Assembly (NCBI RefSeq): GCF_011386835.1
Contig: NC_088791.1
Span: 51,417,498-51,481,497, forward strand
Reading direction: 5' to 3'
Source of the DNA: Chrysemys picta bellii
Taxonomy: Eukaryota; Chordata; Testudines; Emydidae
DNA length: 64,000 nucleotides
Every line of letters starts with the position of its first letter. Positions within the stretch are counted from its first letter, which is position 1. Below the pieces are notes generated by a model. That model did no database searches and had not been told where the DNA came from. It saw only the letters and a list, made by a program, of their open reading frames with translations. A program made the position numbers and the translations under genes. Below, in pieces: positions 22,517 through 33,250 of this stretch.

Positions 22517-23845
22517 GTCCCCAACTTTGATCATCATCTTCCTTCTACCTTAGTGTCAAAAAGGATTATTCGGCCCTTGGTCAATAAGCTTCCCTTGTAT
22601 CTTTCTGCCTATGTTTTAAGGTTCTGCCTGTCTTGCACACCCTCAGAAACATCCATCTGGATCTAAACTCTCTTCCCGGTAGTTTTTGATTAACCAGTAG
22701 GAATTTTTCACAAAAATTTGATTGTAAAAAATACTGTTGATTCTTATAATAGAATTAATTTGCTTCTTGCTGTGCTGTTAAGTTTTTCAAGGTGGTTGTA
22801 TAGTTGCTGAGATCTCAATTAGAGATAATTGGTATAGTTGACTTAATTATGTGACTGGCTATGGAGACCCACAATTAATAGTCATATTTTATTTTTAAAA
22901 TGTTACTAAAACACAGGAGAGAAGAGGTTTAGTTTTCATTAGTAAATAAATGATTATTTGCTAATGGAGTTGTAGTGGGTATATAGCAAAAATTACATGT
23001 CTGGTGTATAACAACCTCATTAAGGCAAACAGTTACTTATAGCATGGAAAAAGAAAGAATAATACAAGCTAAATAGCTCCTCACGTTATAAATGCAATGG
23101 AAAGGAACGTGCAATGTGTCAAAATCCAAAATGACAACAAAATCACAGATAATGCTGCTGACAACACTATGAGGATTAAAGAGTGTCTCAGTCAAAAAAA
23201 ATTGCTTTTTTCTGTAAAGTGACATTGTTTGGAATTTATAATGCAATAAAATTGAATGTGAAAGAGATACATACAGCCAAATGTGAGGGCTGAAGTCCAT
23301 GTTAAGAAAAATGATACCTGGCAAGGCTGGAAAATACTGTCATTCAGAAGTGTATAAAGTGCCGATTTCCCCCCCCCCCCCCCCATTAGTATTCCAGTGA
23401 CAATGTCCCAAGCACAGAGTTAAAACCTGCTCTTCGGAAGTGAAAAATAGAGCTTGAAACTTTTTTTTTAATCCAGATGACATGAGGTCATTTGATGGGC
23501 TTTTGTGTTCTAAAGATTTTACTCCACGAGATAGGTGTGATGCTTCCTTTCTATTAGTGAGAATACAATATTTACTCATTTGCTGTGCTTGGCCTTCTTG
23601 GATAATCTTTACTGCTTGGATGGGAGTAAACATGGAATTTTAAGGGGAAAAACAGTGTCAGTAGCCAAATTTCTGAGCATCAGCATAACACCAACCACAT
23701 GGAATTTCACAGCTACTGTACCACTGCTGTTTAATCGCATGTTCCCCTTGAATGACTCTGTTAAGTGATAGAGTAAGGAATAATATTGCACTGTAACTCC
23801 CATGACAATCTTACTTTCCTTTCTTTCTAGAGTGCTTCCAATTTA
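22517..23845. other. Unannotated intronic sequence
   Basis: Mostly AT-rich non-coding sequence with a C run at 23369-23384. Just after 22509 an AGAGGTCCCCAACTTTGA stretch looks like one end of a hAT element, but no partner end was found. Confidence 0.45.
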
Positions 23846-24020
23846 GGCCTGATCTACATTAAATTGGCTTAAGTATGTTCTTCAGGGGTATGATCCTGAG
23901 CAGCGTAGTTAAGCTAACCTATCCCCCAGTGTAGACAGCGCTAGGTTGATGGAAGAATTCTGCCATTCTGGATTACCTATGCCAATGGGAGAACCCCTCC
24001 TGATGGGATAGGTAGTGTTC
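23846..24020. mobile_element. Harbinger-type MITE, truncated
   Basis: Begins TTAGGCCTGATCTACATTAA and contains CCAGTGTAGACAGCGCTAGG and GGGAGAACCCCTCCTGATGG. I recognise these as parts of a common turtle PIF/Harbinger non-autonomous family with subterminal TCTACACT motifs. The right half is missing; the sequence stops shortly before the solo LTR at 24029. Confidence 0.55.
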
Positions 24021-24028
24021 AAGTGGTT

Positions 24029-24392
24029 TGCTGGCCTGTCTTCCCCAGACAATAAAGGACTAACACATCATCCAACTCTCTTTCAGGCTCTTCCCTCAGT
24101 GTACAGTTTATTAATTCAAATAAAAATCTAGCAAGCTAACACAAAACAAAGTTATTCCCCAACCATCACAAGCTGCAAGGACTCAGAGGCCTTTCACTCC
24201 AGAGTGTCTTCTCCTGTTCCAGGGCCTGCCACATCAGCCAATCTCCCTCCTGTAGCTTGCTCTCTCTCTCTTAACTGAACCACTTCCTGGCTTTTATAAT
24301 CACTTGATCAGTCTGACCTGGGAGGTAGGTAATGGATCAGTAACAGGTCAGGCTGGGCCCAACATCCCTAAAAGGGCCAGCCACCTGTGACA
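24029..24392 (-). mobile_element. Solo LTR (364 bp)
   Basis: On minus the unit reads TGTCACAGGTGGCTGGCCC...GACAGGCCAGCA, with TG...CA ends, flanked by a perfect 5-bp duplication TGGTT (24024-24028 and 24393-24397). A TATA box (ATTATAAAAGCC, near 24294) and AATAAAC (near 24114) are in the right order on minus for U3-R-U5. No element interior adjoins either side, so it is a solo LTR left by homologous recombination. The parent family (Gypsy or endogenous retrovirus-like) is not determined. Confidence 0.75.
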
Positions 24393-24608
24393 TGGTTCAT
24401 CCCACATAACGTCTCCTTCAATATCAAGGGTTCCAAGAAGGCCAGAGTCTCTTAGGCTGCAGAAAGCCCTTATCCAAAAGAAAAAGATAATCACTTGGAG
24501 GGCCCTTTGATTTGTATCTGAGCCTTTTCTTCTGGGTTCTCATGAAGAACTTCCCTTCCCTCACCCTTCCACCCCCCTTTAGTCTCCCGTTCTCTAAATG
24601 TAAAGGTA

Positions 24609-25144
24609 CAGGGAAACCCCGCTATAACACGCCCCGCAATAACGCGAATTTGGATATAATGTGATCATAAGGTGGCTTCGGCTGCCCCAAAGAGAGAAAA
24701 AAAAAAAAAAAAAAGGGCAGCCGGAGCACTGCCGAAGCGCAAAAAAAATAAAGGAAAAAAAAGAGGCTGGAGTGCCGCCGAAGAAAAAAAAACAAAAAAT
24801 GGAATATGCCCCCCCACTCCACCCCTGCTTCTCCTTTTGGCGAGAAGAGCCATTCTCCTCCCCAGGTGCTCCTCGCTCTTCCTCTGCCCCTTGCACGTCT
24901 CCCATACTCTCCCCAAGTGTTTCCCTCTCTCGCTGCATGGCTGAGAGCCCCCGCTGCTGGAGATGCACCCTTTCAGTTACTGTTATGGGCAGTTCGCAAA
25001 CGCAAGTGGTTTTCTGCCCAAGAGAAATTGACCAGCTTGAAACTGACCGGCTTGAAATGGTAAACCTTGCTATACCGCGACCCCGCATTTATTGTGATCG
25101 AATTTTTTGGACCCCAATCATCGCGTTATAGTGGGGTTTCACTG
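24609..25144. mobile_element. pogo/Tigger-like MITE (Tc1-mariner superfamily)
   Basis: The left end CAGGGAAACCCCGCTATAAC and right end CGTTATAGTGGGGTTTCACTG are long inverted repeats, flanked by TA on both sides (24607-24608 and 25145-25146), as expected of Tc1/mariner-type insertion. The 536-bp interior has A-rich low-complexity tracts near 24698-24800 and no transposase. The lysine-rich or phenylalanine-rich reading frames through it are composition artefacts. Confidence 0.8.
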
Positions 25145-25146
25145 TA

Positions 25147-26749
25147 TATGTTATTGAGCTAGCTGGCCGCCATGAGTTTTATTTAGCCAGTTTATTGCCT
25201 TCAAGTTGCATGAGGTCTCTGCACTCAGTTGCTTCTAGCTCACCTCAGAAATCTCTGAGATTTTTGCATAGGCTACAGTGATGCCTGCTGTTATGAAGGA
25301 GATTGATCGCAGGCAGACTTTCCTGCTGATGAGCTTCATCAACATGCCTACAGGCTCCAGAGGCTGTTTGAGTGTTCAGGCCTGTAAGGAATGTTGTTTT
25401 ATCTCTATTTCAGGAACAAATATAAACCTAGAAATTTGTCTTTCACAAGCTCAGCAGGATCAAAATGTTGACTTCATCAGTAGTATCAGACATCTAAGTG
25501 AAGTAAAAGGCTTTAAAAAACAAATATACTTGCCAGCATGAGAGTCACGGTGGGTAGAATTTCACTATTGGGAACACTGTTGATGCATGTTGAATTATGC
25601 CATATGTGATGTTGTAGGCTGGCATCCATTCCTTTTGGGTTAACAATTGAAGCAGGAATTCTACATTTGATATTATGCTAGAGACAGTGGGGGACTCATT
25701 AGTTGGGGGAATCAGAGGGAAAAGTTGGTGTAAATTCTGGTGATAAGCAAAAATCTTGAGGGAACTGACCAAACATTGTGCAAGGGCTTTCTCTTGTCCT
25801 GGAAGTTCCTGAAAATGCTTTGATTGAAAGGAAAAATTGGTGTGTATTAGAGTGAACAAAGTAGTCTAACAGTGTTTGAAAAATAAGGAATTGATGCGTC
25901 TCATATCTTCTCAGTTTTACAAAATGGATATAGATATTTAGGCATGCAACTTTCACTGGCCAGATCCACCCCACAGGTACAGGATGGGTATAATTTGTAT
26001 ATAGCTCTGCACTTACGAGGTTAAAATGTGCCTAAGAGAGGGTGGGGGAGATTCACTTGGCAAAGAAGCTATTTAGAGTCAGGTTAGGACTTAATAGAAG
26101 CTCTGCTGGTGAAAGTTAGTCAGAGAAGTGCTGAACTACTGCATTTCCAGGCCAGATTGGCCCTGACCTCTCCTGTATGAGCCTTGTCTTCTCTTGATCT
26201 GTTGACTTTAATGGACATCAGGTGCTAATCACTTACAAATGGAGAGGTCAGCACTTACTGTATGGGTTAGAGAACCGCCTTTCCTTCTCTCTCTCCTTCC
26301 ACCAGCACATGCGAAAAATTCTCCTGTCTAGTTCAGAAGTGAGACAAAAACTGACTGACTGCAGTTTATTTGATTGCAGCACTCTGAATTTTGCATCCTG
26401 GTTAGAATGGTCTCTAGAACAACTTTTTATGTTTGCTTTTAACCGATTCCAGCTAGAAACATCCATTGTGTTTATATCCGTCAGAATTTTAGCCAAGAAT
26501 CTGACCGAAGATGATAACCTTACTGAATTAAAGTAATGAAAGGGGGTGGAGGAGGGAGTACTCTAGTCTCAGCTGTGTATTTGTGCATGTGCCAGATTTA
26601 GTGCGAAACTCATCTCTATGGGTAGCCAGTGCTCCACTAGCATGAGGTATTAGGGGTGGGGAAGATACCATTCAGCTTTTTAAGACAATCAGATGACAGA
26701 TTTTGGACAAAGCTAATGACTTTGCCTGCATATTATTTTCGAGTCCTGA
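25147..26749. other. Unannotated intronic sequence
   Basis: Non-coding sequence. The longest frame is about 104 codons and lacks any recognisable motif. No repeat family was recognised. Confidence 0.5.
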
Positions 26750-26757
26750 CAGCTGAT

Positions 26758-27408
26758 TAGGGTTGCCAACTTTCTAATCGCACAAAACCGAACACCCTTG
26801 CCCTGCCCCTTCTCCGAGGCACCACTCCCCACTCATTCCATCCCCGCTCCCTCCGTTGCTTGCTTTCCCCCACCCTCACTCACTTTCATTGGGCTGGGGC
26901 AGGGGTTTGGGGTGTGGGAGGGGCTGTGGGCTCCGGGGTCCAGGGTGGGGCAAGGGTTTAGGATGCAGGAGGGGGCCAGGGGGTTGGAGTGTGGAAGGGG
27001 ACGAAGGGTGCAGGCTCCAGGGGCAGTGCTTACCTCAGGTGGCTCCCGGTTGGCGTCGCAGTGGGGCAAAGGCAGGCTCCCTGCCTGCCAGCCCTGGCTC
27101 CGCATGGCTCCCAGAAGCGGCTGGTATGTCTGACTCCTAGGTGGACGGGTCAGGGGGGTTCCCGGCCAATGGGAGCTGTGGAGAAAGCACTTGGGGCGTG
27201 ATCAGCGTGGCCACCCCTGCACCTAGGAGCCAGCCAAGCTGGCTGCTTCTGGGAGCCGCACGGAGCCAGGACAGGCAGAGAGCCTGCCTTAGCCCTGCTG
27301 CGCTGCCAACCGGACTTTTAGCGGCCCTGTCAACAGTGCTGACCGGAGCTGCTAGGGTCCCTTTTCGACCAGGCGTTCTGGTAAAAAACAGGACGCCTGG
27401 CAACTCTA
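26758..27408. mobile_element. hAT-type MITE with perfect target duplication
   Basis: Ends TAGGGTTGCCAACTTTC and GCCTGGCAACTCTA are inverted repeats, flanked by a perfect 8-bp duplication CAGCTGAT (26750-26757 and 27409-27416), the length made by hAT transposases. The 651-bp interior is GC-rich, with G-rich strings shared with 19377-19655, and has no transposase. Near-identical flanks suggest a comparatively recent insertion. Confidence 0.88.
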
Positions 27409-27689
27409 CAGCTGATATAACATTCTTTTTGATAGTATTTTAAGTGGTTTGAAGTATTTGTGTGAGCAGATTCTCATCATTCAAAGCAAATATCAGTTCA
27501 ATATATTATTATTTATTAAAATAACACAGTTTAAGGTTTGATCCTGTAGAAACTTCTGATAATAAGAATGTAATAATTCTGACTAGGTAAATGTTTGTAG
27601 GATTGGGCCCTTATTTTGTAAAGAGTCTTCCAGATACATTCTCTGAGTGCCTTATAGAGCTGAATACAGTTTTAATAGTTGGGCCCTAA

Positions 27690-27812
27690 TAGGGTGACCA
27701 GACAGCAAGTGTGAAAAATTGGGACAGGGTTGGGGGGTAATAGGAGCCTATATAAAAAAAAGACCTAAAAATCGGGACTGTCCCTATAAAATCGGGACAT
27801 CTGGTCACCCTA
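27690..27812. mobile_element. Short hAT MITE (123 bp) with perfect target duplication
   Basis: Starts TAGGGTGACCAGACAGCAAG and ends ATCTGGTCACCCTA, flanked by a perfect 8-bp duplication GGCCCTAA (27682-27689 and 27813-27820). Much of the unit is self-complementary around TCGGGACTGTCCC. The copy at 22392-22508 is an older relative. Confidence 0.88.
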
Positions 27813-28363
27813 GGCCCTAATCCCACAAATGGATCTGTGTGGGTGGACCCCTGCATGTCTGGTGATCTACCCATGTGGATCCAGTTGCAGGATCAGTATC
27901 TTAAAAGCAGACCAAGAGAGAAATGAAGAGGTGCAATGGAAAAGAAAGCACAGAATCTTTTCTTGTGACTTGAATATGTGGAGCAGGGTGGGCAAATTCA
28001 CATGGGATTTCTGAGAGTTACTTGAGAAACCAAAAGGCTGGCTAAACATGGTAAATGAAATCAAACCCTAGCAACAGAACAATCAGTCGAATAGCCACAG
28101 TATGTGTTAATATAGTAGGGGCATAACAATTTTTGAAGAGATCACAAGCAAAACTTTGAAGTGTGCCACCCAGTACTGCTTCAAATCCATCGATCGCTTC
28201 TCCAATACAACAGAGCCGCTTCCTCCAGTCTAATGAGTCCCCCAGACAGGCACAAGGAACTAGTCACTTTGCCTTAACACAACCTCTCACCAAATCAGTT
28301 TTTTAACACCCCCACTGCCTCATCAGTCTCAAATATCTTTCAGCTGTTCCTCTTCTAGGGGAG

Positions 28364-28540
28364 GCGGTGTTTTTTGGATAGGGCACTGAACTGGGTTCTG
28401 TTCCCAACTCTGCCACAGCCTGCTGTGTGCCACATTCTGCCTCTGTTTTCCCTCCCACCTTTTGTCCTTCTCTGTTAAGATGTTTGGGGCAGGGACTGTC
28501 TCTTACTCTACAGTATGGCCCCTCGTCTGTGCTACCAAAA
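28364..28540 (+). repeat. MIR-like SINE variant
   Basis: A tRNA-like head (GGATAGGGCACTGAACTGGG, TTCCCAACTCTGCCACAGCC) is followed by a TCTGCCTCTGTTTTCCCTCC core and a GGGGCAGGGACTGTCTCTTA tail. The same tail type appears at 58486-58585. Old and inactive. Confidence 0.6.
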
Positions 28541-30226
28541 TACAACTAATCTCTGCCAGGTTGCTGCTGCCACCACTATTGTATCTCTTGTCATCTGTAG
28601 TTGTGTGTACACATGCTCACAAAGCTAACTTTAGACTCGTGCAATGCTGCTGTTCCAGGTCCATATGATGCTTCCTTTCTCCATTCCCTAAAAACAGAGT
28701 TAGAGGGGGGGAGAGGAAGCAGAAGAACTTGCAACTAAGATCATAGGGAGAGGCGGCAGCTTCAGCCTCCAGTGGAGGGAAGTAGTGGTGCATGGGCAGG
28801 CAGCAGATGTTCAATATGGTAGATGTCCATCTGCTGTGCCAAGTCACCAAAGGCCATGAGAGGTGATTGAGCCAGAGTTGCACTCCCCCAGGCTACAGCA
28901 TTTAAAAGTAGGGCACAATATAGTCACCAGGGGTATGTAAGTGTAGATAAAATGGTATTTGGGGGATTTCTTTTTTGGGGGTTGCGGTGCACATGTAGCA
29001 AGAGGGAAACCTTTTAAAGGTGTGAAGACAGCAAAGAAGTTCTTTTATTTTATTTTTTATTTTATTTTTCTTCCTTAAGTGATGACTTTAAGTGAAACCT
29101 AAAGAATCTTTGTGGCTTTGGTGTTTGTATCCCAATTGCATTATTTTTGTTAGTGCAGACTCACGATTTTCTCAAACACCCCCCACACACACGAAATACA
29201 CGCACCACACTGGAAATTACAGCAGATGCTTCTCCAGCTCACAAACTTCTTAAAATCAATTTTAGGAAATCTATTTGGTTTCTCACACAGTTTATGAAGT
29301 GAAAGTTGCAACATCAACAGACTCCCCAACAAAAAACAAAGGCTTTACTTGTCAGCTAGGGCCCAGCCCTTACAGTTTTAGAAGGAAGAGGAATGGTAAA
29401 CTTCCTTCCTCTATTTTCCCTGGTGCATGAAACAAGGACCATGCACAAGAGAGACTGACACTTTGTGTGTGGTGTTCTCATCAGAAACGAAACGTAGCAT
29501 ATTTTGCAAGTGATTTTTTTTTTTAGGCTTCTTCAAAATTCTTAGCAGCTTTTTTGTTGCATTTTATTTCCTTAAAATATTGACAGTTCGCTCTCTATCA
29601 AATGTGCCTCACTTAAGTTTTAAAGTACTGACTGCAGTTAAAAAACTATGAATTTTTAGCTACTTTCCAAAAAACCATATGGCAAATTCCTGCCACCAAG
29701 AGCTTATATGCAGCAAGGGAAGAAAGGGAAGGATGATGTATTAAAGCTGTACCATGGATTGGTCAAGACTCTTGTGTCCCTGCCTCAAGACATTGAGCAT
29801 CACCTTGGCATAATCCCTTGCGAGAATCTACTCTTTAGGTATGAACCCGAGTGCTCTTTCCACAAATGCCTTCACTGTAGCCTGCTTTTAGATATATATA
29901 TATATATCTCCACTACAAACATAGAACATTAAGTAGTAACCAATTCTAAATGACTGAGATAGTACTATACATGTAGAAAACAAAGCTAAACTTTTTAAAA
30001 GCAGATTGACTTTTCTGTGTATAATAGTTTGGGGATTTTTGTGCTTTACTTTAAATTCTCTGCCTCTCTGCAATGCACTTTTAGTTTCCTTTGAACAGTG
30101 CTGCTAGGAACACACACTGGTTGTATTGAATCTGACCTTGATGCAAGACCTCTGTTAGAATTCTGCCAGTATTCTGGGAATGGAACAGGCAAATGTGCTG
30201 GCTCAGTAGGACAGGTGGTGGCCTCA
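28541..30226. other. Unannotated intronic sequence
   Basis: AT-rich sequence with a TTTTATTTTA-rich tract near 29041-29070 and a short (TA)n near 29891. No gene or transposon recognised. Confidence 0.45.
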
Positions 30227-30228
30227 TT

Positions 30229-30316
<88 letters not shown>
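30227..30316. repeat. (TTTC)n microsatellite
   Basis: About 90 bp of near-perfect TTTC tetranucleotide repeats. The Lys-Glu-Arg-Lys reading frame on minus and the Phe-Leu-Ser frame on plus come from this repeat and are not genes. Confidence 0.97.
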
Positions 30317-30317
<1 letters not shown>

Positions 30318-30832
30318 TCCCTGATACTTTACAGTATACCCCTTTGCCAGATGTATCAAGGTACAATTTTGTTCTATCTGTGTTCCAAAAAGATTTTTTT
30401 TTTTTTTTCTCCACTGCATGTTAGTTTTAGTTGTTACTTTTCCTGAAAAGTTTCTAATATTAAAACTTACCTTTGGAAAAAAAGAGATCTATTAAAAAAA
30501 TTGTGTTTCTCCCCTCCCCCAAGAATGTATGACATCCAAGAAATTTAGTGTCAAACAAAATCAGCCGCAATAATAGAACAAAACAAAAATGTGACCGGAT
30601 ATGTTGGTTTTCGAAGAGCAAATTACAGTCAGTACTATTGGTTACTGTTACACTGAAAGCAAAAAGATTGGTATATTGCTGCAGTTATTGTCTTTGTGTT
30701 AATTCCAATCATTCTCTGATTTTTATTTCAACTACACTGTAAATGCAGTCACTTTTGGTAGCCTTCATAACCTAAGGACACTTCTATTAAACAAGTGCCA
30801 TTGACGAAATGGTCCTTGTCATTCTAGGGGAG

Positions 30833-30927
30833 GTTTTCAAAAGCAACAAAAGGATTTAGGAGCACAAGTCCCATTGACTCTCAGTGGAACTGATGTTCCT
30901 AAGTCCCTTAGGTGCTTTTTGAAATAT
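30833..30927. repeat. Palindromic interspersed repeat
   Basis: GGTTTTCAAAAGCAACAAAA...TTAGGAGCACAAGTCCCATTG on one side is roughly mirrored by CAGTGGAACTGATGTTCC and TTAGGTGCTTTTTGAAA. The pattern resembles a common self-complementary repeat of amniotes. The Gypsy element inserted six bases to its right. Confidence 0.5.
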
Positions 30928-30932
30928 CCTCC

Positions 30933-31751
30933 TGTCAAGGCTGCTTCCTCACTTTGAACTTTAGGGTACAAATGTGGGGGCCTGCATGAAAACTTCTAAG
31001 CTTAACTACCAGCTTAGATCTGGTCCGCCGCCACCATCCCAAAGCTAATTCCCTTCCCTGGGTAGCCTTGAGAGATCTTCACCAATTCCCTGGTGAATAC
31101 AGATCCAAACCCCTTGGATCTTAAAACAAGGAGAAATTAACCATCCCCCTCCTTCCTCCCATCAACTCCTGGTGGATCAAGATCCAACCCCCTTGGATCT
31201 AAAAACAAGGAAAAATCAATCAGGTTCTTAAAAAGAAGGCTTTTAATTAAAGAAAAAGGTAAAAATCCTCTCTGTAAAATCAGGATGGAAAAATAACTTT
31301 ACAGGGTAATCAAACTTAAAGAGCTCAGAGGACCCCCCTCTAGCCTTAGGTTCAAAGTACAGCAAACAAAGATAAACACTCTAGCAAAAGGTGCATTTAC
31401 AAGTTGAGAAAACAAAGATAAACTAACACGCCTTGCCTGGCTGTTTACTTACAAGTTTGAAATATGAGAGACTTGTTCAGAAAGATTTGGAGAACCTGGA
31501 TTGATGTCTGGTCCCTCTCAGTCCCAAGAGCGAACAACTTCCCAAACAAAGAGCACAAACAAAAGCCTTCCCCTCCCCCCAAGATTTGAAAGTATCTTGT
31601 CCCCTTATTGGTCCTTTGGGTCACGTGTCAGCCAGGTTAACTGAGCTTCTTAACCCTTTACAGGTAAAAGGATTTTGGAGTCTCTGGCCAGGAGGGATTT
31701 TATAGTACTGTACACCGGACAGCTGTTACCCTTCCCTTTATAGTTACGACA
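30933..31751 (-). repeat. 3-prime LTR of the Gypsy element (819 bp)
   Basis: On minus it reads TGTCGTAACTATAAAGGGAA...GAAGCAGCCTTGACA, with TG...CA ends. The first 214 bases (plus 31538-31751) match the 5-prime LTR fragment at 34890-35106 closely. Just ahead of it on minus (plus 31752-31765) lies a G-rich purine stretch TTTGGGGGGCG, which is the likely polypurine tract for plus-strand DNA priming. Confidence 0.88.
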
Positions 31752-31914
31752 CGCCCCCCAAATCACAGATAGTGTTGGACAGCCGGTTCCACACTGGCTG
31801 TGATTTCTTTCTGGAGCTCTAGGAGAAAACAGAGTTAATAAGACACATGCATCTTTAGACATACTACTGATTATGTAAAAACTAACAATATGTTCCACAT
31901 TCCAAGAACAATTT

Positions 31915-32567
31915 TTAACCAGTTGATTCTGGGAAACTTTCCTGGGAGAGTGCATCAGCCACTTTGTTAGAAGCCCCTGAAATGTGTTGTATTTCAAAAT
32001 CAAAATCTTGGAGAGCTAAACTCCACCGAAGAAGTTTTTTGTTATTCCCCTTGGCGGTATGAAGCCACTGTAGTGCAGCATGGTCTGTTTGTAGTTGGAA
32101 ACGCCGTCCCCAAACATATGAGCGTAGCTTTTCCAGCGCGTACCCAATGGCGTAGCATTCCTTTTCGCTGATTGTCCAGTGGCTTTCCCCCTCAGACAGT
32201 TTCTTGCTGAGAAACATGACAGGATGGAATTCTTGATCTGGTCCTTCCTGCGTTAAAACTGCTCCTACGCCCCGCTCAGACGCATCTGTGGTTACTAGGA
32301 ACGGTTTGTCAAAGTCTGGGGCCCTTAGCACAGGGTCAGACATGAGTGTCGCCTTAAGCTGGTGAAAGGCCTTTTGACACTCATCAGTCCACTGAGCTGC
32401 ATTTGGCTGTTTCTTTCTGATTAGGTCTGTCAGCGGGGCAGCGATTTGGCTGTAGTGTGGTACAAATCACCTATAATATCCGGCCAAGCCTAAGAAGGAT
32501 TGGACCTGTTTCTTTGACTTTGGAACCGGCCACTTTTGGATAGCATCCACTTTGGCCTGTAGGGGTT
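31915..32567 (-). pseudogene. Gypsy RNase H and RT-RNase H linker
   Basis: RNase H removes the RNA strand during reverse transcription. The frame open at 31915-32343 shows the acidic catalytic sites in 'LVTTDASERGVGAVL', 'ISEKECYAIGYAL', 'LQTDHAALQWLH' and 'SGASNKVADALS'. The linker (32344-32567) continues from the RT region but is shifted or interrupted between the two open frames. The domain ends with a stop just before the LTR, with no integrase after it, supporting the unusual domain order. Confidence 0.88.
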
Positions 32568-33250
32568 TTATAGTTCCTTGACGCACCTGGTGCCCAGGTA
32601 AGTCACTCTGTTTTGGCCTATTTGACACTTTTTAGCCTTAACAGTTAGTCCTGCCTGCTGGATGCACTCGAAGACTTTTTCCAGGTGCTCCAGGTGTTCT
32701 GTCCATGAATCAGAAAAAATGGCCACATCATCGAGGTAGGCAACTGCAGATTCTCCTAATCCCGCTAGGAAACCATCTACAAGTCTTTGGAAGGTGGCGG
32801 GTGCATTTCGCAACCCAAAAGGGAGTACATTGAATTCATACACCCCTGCCTGGGTGACGAAGGCTGACCTTTCCTTAGCGGGTTCATCTAGTGGTACTTG
32901 CCAGTACCCCTTGGTTAAGTCTAAAGTAGAGATGAATTGGGCATGTCCCAATTTCTCCAATAGCTCATCCGTGCGTGGCATTGGATAGTTGTCAGGACAA
33001 GTTACAGCATTTAGCTTACGGTAGTCCACGCAAAAGCGTATTTCCCCATCTGGTTTGGGAACTAGAACCACTGGAGATGCCCATGCACTATTAGAGGGGC
33101 GGATTATACCCATCTGTAGCATGTCCTGGATCTCCCTTTGTATAGCAGTTTGGGCATGAGGTGACTCCCGGTAGGGTGGGGTTTGGGTGAGCATTACCTG
33201 TGTCAATGGAGTGGTATGCCCGTTCGGTCCGTCCTGGAGTGGCTGAGAAA
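32568..33250 (-). pseudogene. Gypsy reverse transcriptase
   Basis: Clear Ty3/Gypsy RT with 'MLQMGIIRPSNSAWASPVVL', 'KPDGEIRFCVDYRKLNAVT', 'STLDLTKGYWQVPL', 'FNVLPFGLRNAPATFQRLVD' and the catalytic 'AVAYLDDVAIFSD'. It follows the integrase/GPY-F region in the same transcriptional direction, with a one-frame shift near 33240. A further frameshift near 32585 separates it from the RNase H. The catalytic aspartates are intact, but the polyprotein is not continuous. Confidence 0.92.

Noticed and set aside
24594..25131. Reading frames of 156-164 codons on both strands
   Set aside because: They run through the inverted ends and A-rich core of the pogo-like MITE; no transposase motif is present.
26798..27443. 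Several roughly 100-codon frames
   Set aside because: They lie inside the GC-rich hAT MITE and have no conserved domain.
30046..30424. Lys/Glu/Arg-repeat protein on minus (122 codons)
   Set aside because: Direct translation of the (TTTC)n microsatellite.
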